Shown piece after piece: positions 24,345 through 36,009 of a DNA stretch of 64,000 nt. Each line of letters begins with the position of its first letter. Position 1 is the stretch's first letter. The DNA lies in the NCBI GenBank assembly GCA_037892935.1, contig JAYXKI010000001.1, positions 4,154,001 to 4,218,000 of the forward strand, in the 5' to 3' direction. The notes beneath the pieces are model-generated. The model saw only the letters and a program-made list of their open reading frames with translations, was not told where the DNA came from and did no database searches. The position numbers and the translations under genes were made by a program. The stretch comes from Phlebopus portentosus. Lineage: Eukaryota > Basidiomycota > Agaricomycetes > Boletales > Boletinellaceae.

Positions 24345-25449
24345 ATGCAGACTTCGGAAGTCACTCTCAAACTCCCAGACTTATTCTCGTTGACGTCATT
24401 CCCCTGGGCCGGGTGTAATCCTCATTATTCTCATTCCGACAACTCATCCACAGAATGGATGTTCAGCCACGGCGTCTTCTCCGACCGCAAGCGAGCCCGT
24501 CTAGACAAGACGAACATCGAGCTTCTGGGAGCTTACACATACCCTTACGCCAGCGCCGAGGATCTGCGTCTCGCTAACGACTTACTTACGATCATCACTA
24601 CCTTGGACGATTTCACTGATGAACAAGACGCTGAAGAAGCCAAGGCTACTCGTGATACATTCGTCAAGGCACTGACTGACGATGCTTGTGATGACGCTTC
24701 TCCTATATCAATGTTCACGAAAGAGTATGCATGTCCAGTTCTCTTTCATATTTGGCACTGACCTATTCCAAAGCTTTTTGGAGCGTATTTCTCATGTGCC
24801 GTCCGGGTTGAAACGGAGACTTGTGTGCACTTTATTGAATACATTGATGCGACGGCAAAGGAAGCTAATCTACGGACAGACGACAAGATCCCTTCCTTCG
24901 AGGAGTATATAGCTGTCCGACGTCTAAACGGCGCTATTTTCCCCTGCTACGACTTCATAGAGATCGCGCTAGGTATTACACTCCCTCCGAAGGTGTTCGA
25001 AGATACCGATTTCCAGAACATTGTGCTCGCAGCAAACGACATGATGTCCTTATCAAATGTGCTTTGCAGTTTTGATCACATTTATATAGGCATAATACTG
25101 ACTTTCTTTATACTCCTAGGACATATACTCGTTTACGAAAGAATATTCACTCGGCATAGACTGTTGCAACTCAATAACGGTCCTAATGCACAACGATGGT
25201 TTATCGTATCAGGAAGCCATGGATCGCGCTGGGGAGATTTACAAGAGTCGTGGAGACGCCATAATGGCCCTCAAGAAATCTATTCGCTCTTTTGGACCGG
25301 AAGTCGATGAAATGGTTCGCGCATTCGCGTACGGGTTAGAACAGTGGATCAATGGGAATAACGCGTGGTGCCTAGATACGCCGAGGTACTACGGAGAAGA
25401 TCGAGAGGAGGTTAAGCGTACCGGGATCGTGAAGATGCGAAAGAATTAG
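24345..25449 (+). CDS. Sesquiterpene synthase TS4 with a single-base frameshift
   Basis: Exons 24345-24724, 24774-25058 and 25120-25449 share the intron positions of TS1. The start MQTSEVTLKLPDLFSL, the metal-binding motif DDFTD, the split second motif N|DIYSFTKE and the C-terminal RYYGEDREEVKRTG with the normal Arg-Tyr pair are all present. The middle exon is 285 bases against 286 in TS1, and the total of 995 is not a multiple of three. The frame moves at about 24826-24830, between LKRRLV and HFIEYIDATAKE. Everything before and after is intact, so this is either a very young pseudogene or a sequence error. The enzyme would cyclise farnesyl diphosphate. It is flanked by a transporter (upstream) and a P450 (downstream), all on the plus strand. 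Confidence 0.8.
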
Positions 25450-26090
25450 CTTTCTATTTACAGATAGTCACAAGGAGCGCTTGCATACGATAGATTAGAG
25501 CTTCAATATGCTTACAATTGATCCGGCGAAAAGGAATTACGTCTGTTTGTTTGTTTGTCTGTTTTTCGTGTATTGGCACACACGTGACTTCGTGACTTTT
25601 AAAAGTCGTGGGCAGATGCATCTACAGTTCAACTTCACCGTCGACGGCGTCCGCGGGTAATCCCAAACCTTCCAAGTTGTGGACACCGGAGCATCAGGTC
25701 CACCTTGGAAAGCTATTACAAGAGACTGTTATGCCTACCTTTTTCTTAAAACAGAAAGCCCAAGCAGCAGCATCCGGAACTGACGTCTTGGTATTCGGAA
25801 ATCCAATAATGCCTTCAATTATGTTATACGTAATTTCTCTCAAGATCGATCATCAAAAAACCTCTTCTTCACCTCATCCCCCGCAGTAGCATTTATGAAA
25901 CTGTAAGTTTTGCTGCTATCTGAGCAAGACACTTACTATATTCAGCATCCGTGGCACTTGACATCGGGGTTTTGGTCATCATGAGGACCGACATCACTTG
26001 GAACCAACGTCCTTCAATAACTTATATATTGGATGAGGCATCGACAAGGTTTAACGCGACTATCCCCCTCTCACTCCTCTCTCTCTCTTC
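25450..26090. other. TS4-P450 spacer with P450 promoter
   Basis: Contains a TGTT/TGTC repeat near 25540-25563 and a TATATAT element at about 26023, 68 bases upstream of the P450 ATG. No gene is supported. The first 100 bases are duplicated, diverged, at 28310-28415. Confidence 0.45.
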
Positions 26091-28031
26091 ATGTCTTCCA
26101 GGCTCTCCGAAGTCATTGCCTTTTGCTTCTGTATATTGTGTCTTAGCGTAGCAAAGACACTTCTTTCAAAGAAGAACCCATTACCTCTCCCTCCCGGACC
26201 TAAACCAAAGCCCTTTATCGGAAATTTGAAAGACTTGCCACTGCCTGGACAGCCTGTCTGGACTCACTGGACCAAGCATAAAGACCTTTATGGTTTGTAT
26301 TATCAAACTCACACCAAATCAAGACGACAGACTGACCCCGGGTCTTATCTTTCTTCCAAGGTCCTATTAGCTCTGTAACGGTGTTCGGGAAGACGCTTAT
26401 TGTCCTCAATGATAGCAGCATAGCTTTTGAACTTCTAGATAAACGTTCTGCAATTTTCTCCTCTCGCCCAAGGATGGTATTTGGTGAGATGTCAGTCCTG
26501 CGTTCTCGCTAGCGGGGAAGTCCGTTGTAGCTGATGAAATGCTTAGGGTCGGCTTGGGGAACACACTGGTCGCACAGGCATATTCGGAACGCTTTCGTGC
26601 TTATCAAAGGGCTTTTCACGCTGAAATTGGTCCAAAATCCTCTGTTGCGCGCTTCAATAGCTTACAAGAGGTCGAAGTTGGCCGCTTCTTACTCCATGTT
26701 CTCAAGGAGCCAGATGCCGTTCTGCAACGCATCAGGACGTACGTACATTAATTCTCAGGGTCTGACTCTGATATGATCTCACCTAGAGATCTGACAATTT
26801 TAGAATGGCGGGTGCTATTATTCTCAAGATATCCCATGGGTACGCTATTGAGCACCACGACCGGGATCCTCTTGTGGATCTGGCCGAGGAGCTACTTGAT
26901 ATCTTTACCCGCACAGCGGAGTCCGGAGCTTGGATTGTAGACATGCTTCCGTTCCGTAAGTCGAATTATACGGCGCCGATAATTTTAATAGCATACTAAA
27001 ATGAAATATCAGTTCGACATATTCCGGCTTGGGTACCTGGGATGACGTTCAAACGGACTGCTGCGAGATGGAGGAAGACGGTAACGGAGTTTACCGAGGT
27101 GCCGTATGCATTCGTCAAGCGGCAATTAGCCCTAGGAATTCACACGCCATCGTATACGTCTTCGCGACTTGAGAAAGGCAACCTTACTCCAGAAGACGAA
27201 TTTATCGTGAAATGGACAGCAATGTCTATTTACGCTGGAGGCGCTGATACAGTAAGCCATCATTCTTTCCGAAATGGAGGAAATTATGATGATTTTCTAT
27301 ATGATTTTAAATTTCAAGACAGTGGCTGTTCTACAATGTTTCTTCCTCGCTATGACTGTATACCCAGAGGTACAACGTACGGCTCAGAAGGAGATTGACA
27401 TTGTCGTTGGGAACGACCGTCTTCCGAACTTCGGCGACCGTCAGGATCTTCCATATATAGACGCGATTGTCAAAGAAGTTCTGAGATGGCATCCTGTTGT
27501 ACCACTCGGGTTTCCACACGCCTCGACTGAGGATGACGTCTTTGAAGGATATTTTATCCCGAAGGGCGCTTTGATAATCCCAAATGTCTGGTCTGTTGAA
27601 TTCCGAATTTACTTATATTTACCTGCTATTAACCTCTGTTTCAAATACGTAGGTGGTTTACACACGATCCTAAGACGTACCATGACCCAATGACGTTCAA
27701 GCCAGAGCGCTTTCTCGGTGATGATCCCGAAATGGATCCACACAGTCTCGTATTTGGCTTTGGCCGCCGCTCCTGTCCGGGTCGCGAGTTTGCTTACGCA
27801 TCAATCTATCTGACCATCGCGCAAACCTTGGCTGTATTCAACATTGATAAGTTTGTCGAGGACGGCAAGGTCGTGGAATCGAAGGTGGAATTCACGAGGG
27901 GCATGATCAGTCATCCGCCAAATTTCAGAACAAACGTCAAACCTCGCAATAAGAAAGCTGAGGGCTCATCCGCTCGATCGAGGAAGAACATCCGTTTACG
28001 ACGGGTGATGCAAAGATCCTCGAAAGTCTGA
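26091..28031 (+). CDS. Cytochrome P450 monooxygenase, intact
   Basis: Seven exons (26091-26292, 26361-26490, 26547-26738, 26804-26955, 27013-27251, 27319-27590, 27653-28031) join to 521 codons. An N-terminal hydrophobic anchor is followed by the proline hinge PLPPGPKPKPFIGNL, as in endoplasmic-reticulum P450s. The I-helix oxygen-activation motif AGGADTT is assembled across intron 5 (residues 300-306). The K-helix ExxR is E358-V-L-R361, and the haem loop FGFGRRSCPG places the cysteine ligand at residue 437. The general type is that of Agaricomycete O-methylsterigmatocystin-oxidoreductase-like P450s; I do not assign a CYP family. It follows TS4 in the same orientation, so oxidation of a sesquiterpene is the natural guess. 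The basic C-terminal tail (KKAEG... to KV) is longer than usual. Confidence 0.9.
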
Positions 28032-28229
28032 AGACTTAGTTATTCTCTTCGTGCTTAACTTCTCACCGAGTACTTCGGGTATCGTGCGTATTCCTGATCT
28101 TGGTGACGCAAGTAAACTTCTTTCACGCGGTTCTTTTTATGTACATTGGCAGACCGAAATCGAGTTTGTAGTTAACAAGTATTTGAAAATTCGTCCTGAA
28201 TTTTGAGATGAAGCTCCATGGGAACCAAT

Positions 28230-28415
28230 TATGTACCTTATGGTTTCGGAAGGGAAGGACGGAGATGAAGTGAAGCGTACAGAGATTGTGAAGTTGCGCA
28301 AGATTAACTCTCTAAGCAGATAATCACCAAGAACGCTTATACACGAACACTTGTGCAGGGATAGATTCGAGCTTTCAATATTCTTGCACATGATCCAACG
28401 AAAAGAAATTTAGGA
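28230..28415 (+). pseudogene. 3' end of a duplicated sesquiterpene synthase (TS5 remnant)
   Basis: The reading GDEVKRTEIVKLRK matches the TS4 C-terminus REEVKRTGIVKMRK, and the non-coding bases that follow (CAGATAATCACCAAGAACGC onward, to about 28415) align with those after the TS4 stop (from 25463). The rest of the gene is absent; the sequence between 28032 and 28230 is not recognisably synthase. A second copy of a TS4-like gene therefore once lay downstream of the P450, and only its tail is left. Confidence 0.7.
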
Positions 28416-28745
28416 TGCATTACGAAAATAATATTTTTTCCACCCAGAATCAGGAAGAGTAGGGGTCTTACTATATGATTTCTCCAAGTTGTTGAGCTTG
28501 GGTTACTGAAGCAACAATTATTGCAGTAACCGTGGACCGCTGATTCGTCCGCGCGGAGTTTAAAATACGACGCGTCTCAATCACGTGCTCTAAATCCTGA
28601 CCACTTGACTGAGACGTAGTCCGAGCGCGTAATTATTAAGTCAATGAAATACCCATACAGAAAATGCAGTAAACAGCGAGAAAAAGGACTACATCGTGAC
28701 AGGCACAAGAAGACCCATTGGACCGTATACGCACCCTACATTACC
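28416..28745. other. Spacer, no gene seen
   Basis: Short region between the synthase remnant and the VPS27 3' end. Nothing recognisable. Confidence 0.4.
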
Positions 28746-31087
28746 CTATAGGTCAATCAACAGCGCCTCCTTTCTTTCTGTTTGTTCTAGCGCTGGCGTA
28801 GGACCGTACAAAGAGAACGACTGAGGATTCGATGTAGGTGCAACGGGGAAATGAGGAAGCTGAGGCTGTACTTGTGTTTGAGCCTGCGTCTGAGGCGGCG
28901 CTTGATAGTACTGAGGTTGCACCTGAGTAGACGGTTGGGACGACGACTGCGCATACGTTGGCTGAGTAGACGGTGGAGAAGCATATGAAAGCGTGTTCTG
29001 CCGAGAAACAGCAGGAACAGGCGGTGCTTGGGCGTACTGAGGCTGCGAAGAAACGGCAGGTGCAGGTGCGGAATACGGGCCTGTAGAGGAGGTTTGGGAT
29101 TGAGGAGGTGGAGATTGGACTGATGGTATTGCCTGAACTGGAGCTGCAGGCACAGAGGTAGACTGTTGGTATGATGCATACTGTGTATTTGGAGCGGGAA
29201 GAACTTGGACCTGTTGAGGCAGCTGCTCCGGCATAGATGGCGGAGACGAATAATATTGGTTCGGAGCAGGCGCAGACGTATATTGCTGTTGCACCGGAGT
29301 CTGCGGTACAGTGCCGTATGATAACTGCCGGACAGGTGCATAAGTGGCATTCGTAGGCGCCGGAGACTGAGGAACCTGAGGTGCGCCGTACTGTTGACTA
29401 GGTGTCCATTGTGCGTAAGATCCGTTTACGGAGTTGTACCTAGCAGGCTCTTGCTGTGACGTCGATCGCCAAGATGGGCGTGAGAGCTGTTCGGTAAGAA
29501 GTTTATCATATAGTTTGACAGCTTGCGAGAGTTTGTCATGCATTTCTGATAGCGTTTCTATGAAAGTTGTCAATCACGAGCAACGGATGGCATATATACA
29601 CAGATACTCACTCTCCTTCCGATCCGCATCGTCCAATGATAAAGCTAGCTTAGGTCTTAATCCGTTCGCTTTGTCGTATAACTCGTTTACAGCAGGATAT
29701 CGAGATATATCACGTCCACCACGAGCCTCAACTTCCTGCACCGTTTGACTAAACGTCAAAATCACATCGCTCTCAAGTGGTTGTAAGTCATAGCTCGGTT
29801 GTGGAGGAGCGATTACACTTGAAGTTTCTGGGTAGGATTGCGCCTGGGGATATCCGTAATTTTGCACTTCGGACCGTGGCGTCTCGACAGGTGCACTCGG
29901 CTTCGGTGCATTTGCTTCTCTTAAGGACGCTTCAATCGCGGCCTTCAGTTCGGGATCATTCTCGTCATCTTCATCTATAGGAGGACCAGATGGTCGCGAA
30001 GAACGATCGACAACAGGCGGCTCTGACGATTGCCATTTTCCGTACTTTGAGGGCTCCGGCTGCGAGGATGTATATCCAGGCCGACTGTTACGTCCATTTA
30101 CGCTCGCCGCTCCGACTTCCTCGAGTGATAGCTGGATTGCACGCTGAAGTTCTTCATCCGCGAGGTCCCTTGCAGAGCGATGATGCGTCGAAGAACTTCG
30201 GTGGTGCTTTTTGTCGTCTTTCGGAATCTTGCTTCTCGTAAGCTTCACATAACATGAGTCACACACTCTGACATCTTGTTGAATACCGAAATGGGGGAGT
30301 GGAAGCGACTTGGAAGTGCATTGCTGATCGAAGACCTGGCCGCAGTTTCGGCAATGATGCTTGCGATTTGTAAAGGTGAACGGAGTTCGACAGCGCAGAC
30401 AGACATCGGAGTCGATCCATTCAGGTGCAGTCTGCGTATCTACCATCGCGGAGCTAGTAACAGCTAAATCCTTTGGAGGGAAAGTGAAGCCTTTGTGGCA
30501 CACGTGTCTTAGCAGACGAAACATCAAATTACTGTGAGCGGCATACCTTCGCTCTGTAGTTGCCTGTAGACCTGGCAGACATACGACAGGCTTGGTTTTC
30601 CTTCGAATGCAACAGCCCAGTTCTGTACGTGGCGCAGAATTGCATTCTTCACATCAAGATTTAGCACAGGTATCTTGAGGATGGATACTAGATTGTCCAT
30701 GAACTCGCGTGAGGCGACTTCAACTAAGAAATGGTCGCCACCATTCTTAACGCACGTATCTGTCAGCTATACATACACGTCAACGCCATAGTTGTAGAAT
30801 GACAAAAGTCGGAATCTTACGCTAAGGGCAAGCAGCTGTACGTTGGGATTCTTATGATTGAGGCGTCGTTTGAGCGCACGCATCGCATCTTTCGGAGGCA
30901 CAGATTTGGAGCGTATCTGGTCAGATATCTCGAGGTTCAAAGCAATGTCCTCTGCGCCCGTTGGAAGCAACTCTGATGTCGCCTTGTCTGTATGACTGTC
31001 AATACTTGATTCCTTCCACTGCTATAGGTCCATACCGATTGCCTCGTCCACCTGAGACGCTCCCCAGAGCCAACCGGCGAGCGACAT
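28746..31087 (-). CDS. VPS27: VPS27-like ESCRT-0 subunit
   Basis: The gene starts at ATG 31087 ([17 protein letters not shown]) and continues across an intron (next exon from 30987) into a VHS domain with [20 protein letters not shown] and [24 protein letters not shown] zinc finger follows ([26 protein letters not shown]), which binds PI3P on endosomes. Two ubiquitin-interacting motifs read [15 protein letters not shown] and [16 protein letters not shown] helical segment comes next, then a Gln/Pro/Tyr-rich tail that ends LLIDL, a clathrin-box-like end. This is the full domain order of Vps27/Hrs, which with Hse1 collects ubiquitinated cargo for multivesicular bodies. Several short introns keep the frame. 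It is divergently arranged with CAND1. Confidence 0.92.
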
Positions 31088-31380
31088 CGTCTCTTAATCT
31101 TATTTATGCAATATGCAAGCTTCTCCGGACTCGCTGATCGACGACGGTGCTGCAGTGGTGGTAGTGGTGGTAAATACGCAAGCTGACCTGAGTTGCGCGC
31201 TCTGGTCTGTGTGACGTGCATCGTGCGTGACTTATAGTGATATGTCACAGTGATCTACGCTGATTCCTGTTCGAAATAGGAAGGCGTCCTCAGCGCCACG
31301 GGAGGGCACGCGCCTGCAATAACTCTCATCTCTTCCACCATCTCCGTCGCATATATCCTGTCCTGTAATTACTGTACAGA
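31088..31380. promoter_or_regulatory. Bidirectional promoter of VPS27 and CAND1
   Basis: Only 293 bases separate the two start codons. The segment contains GTGATATGTCACAGTGAT-type short inverted patches near 31236 but no clear TATA box on either side. Confidence 0.5.
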
Positions 31381-34300
31381 ATGACAAAAGCATATTTAAT
31401 GAACAGTCTTATAGATAAGGTATACTCGATTGTGTTACATCTGATGCGGTCGCTGACAGGCTCTTTCTTTACTAGATGCAGTCCCCTGACCAAGACCATA
31501 GGTATGTCCGGCAGGGCCCATGAACAAAGGCGGATTGTCTAACACCATCTGCAGGTTTATGGGACTGCAAGACCTCATGTCCGAGATCCGACTGGACGCG
31601 AATAACTTTCTGGGAGACGAGACCATGGAGTTTAGGGTCCTGTCGCAAGTCCTAAAACTCGTGGAGGATACGATCTCAGAAGTTAAGAACCAAGCCGTCA
31701 AATGGTGAAAATGAAATCCGCTTTTCATAAACCGAAGTATTGACTGTTATAAGTTTGGGTGTACTCGTAAAGATCGTCCGCGAGAATCAGATGGAGTTCA
31801 TCATCGGAAAGCTTATTGAGTTTTCGGCTAGTAAGCATGAGGAGCTGCGGGATATCGCGGGGCTTGGTACGTGTTGTATGCGTGTTTTCTCGTGTCACTC
31901 TGATTTACAACGTCGAAGGTCTCAAAACTATCACCTCCGAGATCCCTCAGGATAGTAATCTGGCCTCAAAAGCCTGTGACAACTTGACGCCGAAACTTCT
32001 TAACCAAATTCAAAACGTACGTCTCAGCAACAATGACCAGAATATATCTGATTCGTGTTTAGCCCACCACTCCTCCTGAGACGATAATCGACATATTATC
32101 GATTCTTTCAATTCTCATCACTCGCTTTCCTGCGCATCTCTCGAGTCCTTCTCTTTCGCCACAGCCCGTGTCGACTCTTACTCCACTGCTGGGACATTCG
32201 CGGCCTGCAGTGCGGAAACGTGCAATTCTCACGCTTGCTCAGTTCTTGCCTTCAGCTCAACAGTCATATTTTGATGATCTCGTCAATTCAACAATTCTTC
32301 CCGGATTACGCAATGAGAATTCTTCTAATGCAGCCTTGGAGCAGCAACGGACGGCTGTTCAATTAGTTGCTGCCATTGTGCGCCAGTCGCCTGGCCGAAT
32401 TGTCGCCGTGCTCGATTTAATCATTCCTGCTGTCCTTCGGGCTGCAGCGCGTGAAGACGACGAACTACGTGAATATACCTTGCAAGCTCTTGAGGTATTC
32501 GTACTTCGTTGTCCAAGCGAGATTACGCCTTTCCTCGGCCAGATCGTACAAACTGGGACAAAGTTAATCAAGTATGATCCGAATTATGCAGGAGGCGATG
32601 ATGAAGACACAGATATGGCTGACGCAGATGAGGAAGACGAGGACGAGGACGATGCCGTGGATTACTCCGATGACGAAGATACATCGTACAAAATCAGGCG
32701 CTCTGCTACGAAGCTTCTTGCAGCACTCATCGAGACGCGGCCGGAAATGCTGACATCGCTTTACAAAGATGTGTCTCCTGTTCTCATTCAGCGATTTGGT
32801 GATCGTGAAGAAACCGTACGTTTGGAAGTCTGGGCGACGTATGGTGCTTTGTTAGCCCAGACGAAGGTGTATGGAGGTGTACCGCAATCACCGAATTTTG
32901 TAGACTCTCCGGGTGTAGGCGGTAAGCGAAAACGCTCGCCCAGTGTCGCGGACGGGATGGACGTTGAGGTATCCGAATCTCCCGCAGCGCTTCTCAAAGC
33001 ACAGGTTCCATCCTTTGCTAAGTCGCTACTTGGTCAGCTGCGAAGTTCCAAGACGCCACCGGCAGTATTACAAGCTGGCTTTACACTCCTAAAGCAGCTG
33101 ATTGATGTTCTTCCGGGAAGTCTCTCATCTCATTCGGGACCCATCGGGTCGGTAGTACAGGCTGTCCTAAAGCAGAGCCCCACCACTTCCAGTGTTGTTT
33201 TGCACACAACCTGTCTTTCCTTCCTAACTGCATATTTCTTAACTCATCCGCCTTCTGCTCTGCCTAATGCACCCGAGCTGATTCGGCCACTACTCAAGGA
33301 GCTTGATGAGCGGCACCCTCGTTTGGTAGCGGAGGCTTTCCGCGCCTTTTCAGCATTGCTGAATATGCTGCGACCAGTTCAGAGTGCCGATGCGGAATGG
33401 GTTGGAATAGTATACATCCGTGCAGTGCAGCGACTTCTTAGCGCAGACACAGATGCTGACGTGCGTTCCCGCGCAGAAGTGTGTATTGGTGATCTATGGA
33501 CTTGCGCGACGGAAGTGATGCGTGAGAAGAATGGAGAGGAATGGAAAGCTATATGCCGGACAACGGGACGTACAGACGGTGCGGTGCAGGTGGTATCACA
33601 CGTCGCTAAGGAGGTCGAGATGGGCGATGCCTGGCTCAATAATTCGATTGAATGGGTGCTTGAGGTTCTTAGGAGAGCAGGAAGAAGCAGAAAGAGTGAT
33701 GCTTTCGCTTGTTTGGAAGTCTTACTGAGGAAGTGCGTATTATAATATTAATCTGAGAGAAGACTGACGTCCATGTTCGAAAGGTTTGACATCGTAGTCC
33801 CATCAAATCTGGTGCCTACAATCGTCGAGCAGATGAAACCTTATATCTCAACTAACGACATCGCTCTCCTCTCGCATGCATTATCTGTTTTAACTTTACT
33901 CCTGCAGATCTGCCCGGAACAAACATATCCAGCCGTCGAATCTGAATACCTCAAAGATATCTATAATATTGCTCACTCTCCTCTCCTCTCTGGCGCATCA
34001 CTTGATGCGTTATTATTCTTCTTGGCAGAACTCGTCGATGCAGACCCCGAAATCGCAACTCATGTCATCCCAAGTTTTACAATCCCACTGCAGAAGGCAA
34101 AGAAAGGCGATGCATCATATGCCAATGTTGCGAAGTGCATTGGCATTATTGTTCGCTGCCACCCGTCTTTGGCAGCAGGCACAATTGCCGAGTTCTCAAA
34201 AGCATTGAAGGTAACTTTAGTGTTCTATGAAGATCCCACGCATGCTGAAAAAATGTATCTATCTTACAGAAGAATGGAAAAGCTACTGGCTCTCAGATTG

Positions 34301-35796
34301 TTCTTGATTTGCTTGTTCTTGGAGAGATCGGACGTACGATGTATGTCAGTTGCGCTTCGGCACAAGACCTTACTTATTTACTCCGTTTCCCTATTGCAGC
34401 AACTTCGCACAGATGAAGGACTTATTCGCTACTGCTATTGAACTTTTGGGCTCGCCAGACGAAGAGATTCGAAGTGCTGCCTCGTTCGCCACGGGTGAGT
34501 GTTCAACCATTCTATTAGTAACAAGGGTTGACACCGTTATGCAGGTAATATTGCTATTGGCAACATTCAGTTCTTTTTGCCCGCCATCGTCAAGCTTATA
34601 CAGAAGGACAAGGATAAGCGACTACCAGCTCTTCACGCCCTCAAGGAGGTCAGTTCTCGCATACAATGCTCGCCTGTTTTATTCTTAACAGAATGTTCGC
34701 CATTCAGGTGGTGAGCAACTGCCCGAATGGGTTACTGGAGAGTGTCGCGGAGACTATATGGGTTCCCCTGTTCCAAGACTCGGCAAATTCGGAAGAGTCG
34801 ACAAGAAATGTTGCCGCAGCATGCCTAGGCAAACTTACTACCACAAATCCTTCAAGATACCTACCCCAGCTCCAGGTCTGCATACACCTGTCTTTACTTC
34901 GTTCTCATGCTTATTAGTTTGGTCAGGCTCATATTCGCGATGAGGATGCAGACGCAAGAGCGACGGTCATTTCCGCAATTCGTTATACGTTTGCCGATTC
35001 GCGAAATGACTACGACGAACTTCTCCAGGGACTTATTCCTGAATTCTTGACAGCTATGACAGATGAGAACTTGGTATACGACACGCATTATCACTGCGAG
35101 TTATGGTTGCCTAATCGTTTCCTCCTATAGACAGTCAGACGGCTAGCAATATCTGCGCTCAATTCCGCCGCAAGGCACAAACCACGATTAATTCGCGATC
35201 ACCTAAGCGTTCTTCTTCCCAACCTGTACAAAGAAACAGTTGTACGACCAGAACTCATCCGAACTGTTCAATTGGGTCCGTGGACACAAAAATTCGATGA
35301 TGGTATTGAGGTCCGAAAAGCCGCCTATGAGACTATGTATACCCTTGTACGTGGTTCCGACAGCTCCTATTTGTCCAGCTGATTGAATATTTGAGTTCAT
35401 CCGCATTAGCTCGATACCTGCCTCTCGAAGCTCGATGTGTACGAATTCCTCGGTTGCGTCATAGCTGGACTCTCAGACGACGCGGACGAGATCAAGGTCC
35501 TTGCGCATATGATGATTTTCCGTCTTTCTAGCGTGGCGCCGAGTGCGCTCGCGCAACGACTGGATGACATTACTCCGCCACTCGAGAAGACGATGAAGGG
35601 TCCGAATGTGACGAAGGACACCGTGAAGCAGGATCTCGAGCGCGCGGCGGAGCTCCAGCGCAGTACTCTTCGTGCCGCAGCGGTGTTGCATAAATGCGTA
35701 CCTTCCGGCTCATCTACGCGGTTTGACGCCTTCGTCGAGGAAATCCAGAAAGGACAACTTGGTGCTGAATTCAAGGATATCTCTAGTGGACGCTGA
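31381..35796 (+). CDS. CAND1: CAND1-like cullin-associated HEAT-repeat protein
   Basis: The first exons are tiny: 31381-31419 (MTKAYLMNSLIDK), 31476-31501 and one from 31555, which begins mid-codon and reads FMGLQDLMSEIRLD. Together they match the N-terminus of CAND1/TIP120. The body is a long array of HEAT repeats with the characteristic acidic insert (runs of Asp and Glu at about 32600-32690) followed by SYKIRRSATKLLAALIE. CAND1 wraps around un-neddylated cullins and exchanges F-box substrate receptors in SCF ubiquitin ligases, in nucleus and cytosol. More than a dozen short introns keep the frame to the TGA after FKDISSGR at 35796, about 1,200 residues in all. The 3' end faces proline dehydrogenase, 213 bases away. 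Confidence 0.92.
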
Positions 35797-36009
35797 GACG
35801 GCTCTGAGAGACGTTGGACATGATGGGAATAACGATTCGCTGTGTAAAGTCCTATATAGCGCACAACTCATTCTTGACATGACCTGGCATGACAATCAAT
35901 AATTTCCGAATTGATGCATAATCTCCTGTCTAGAATCCTGTAGTTGCATGAAGAGATCTTTCGTGCGTGCAATGATGCTCAAAATTCCACATGAGATTTG
36001 CAAACGTGC

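Noticed and set aside
28787..29350. 187-codon minus-strand frame rich in Arg, Leu and His
   Set aside because: Alternate frame of the Gln/Pro-rich VPS27 tail.
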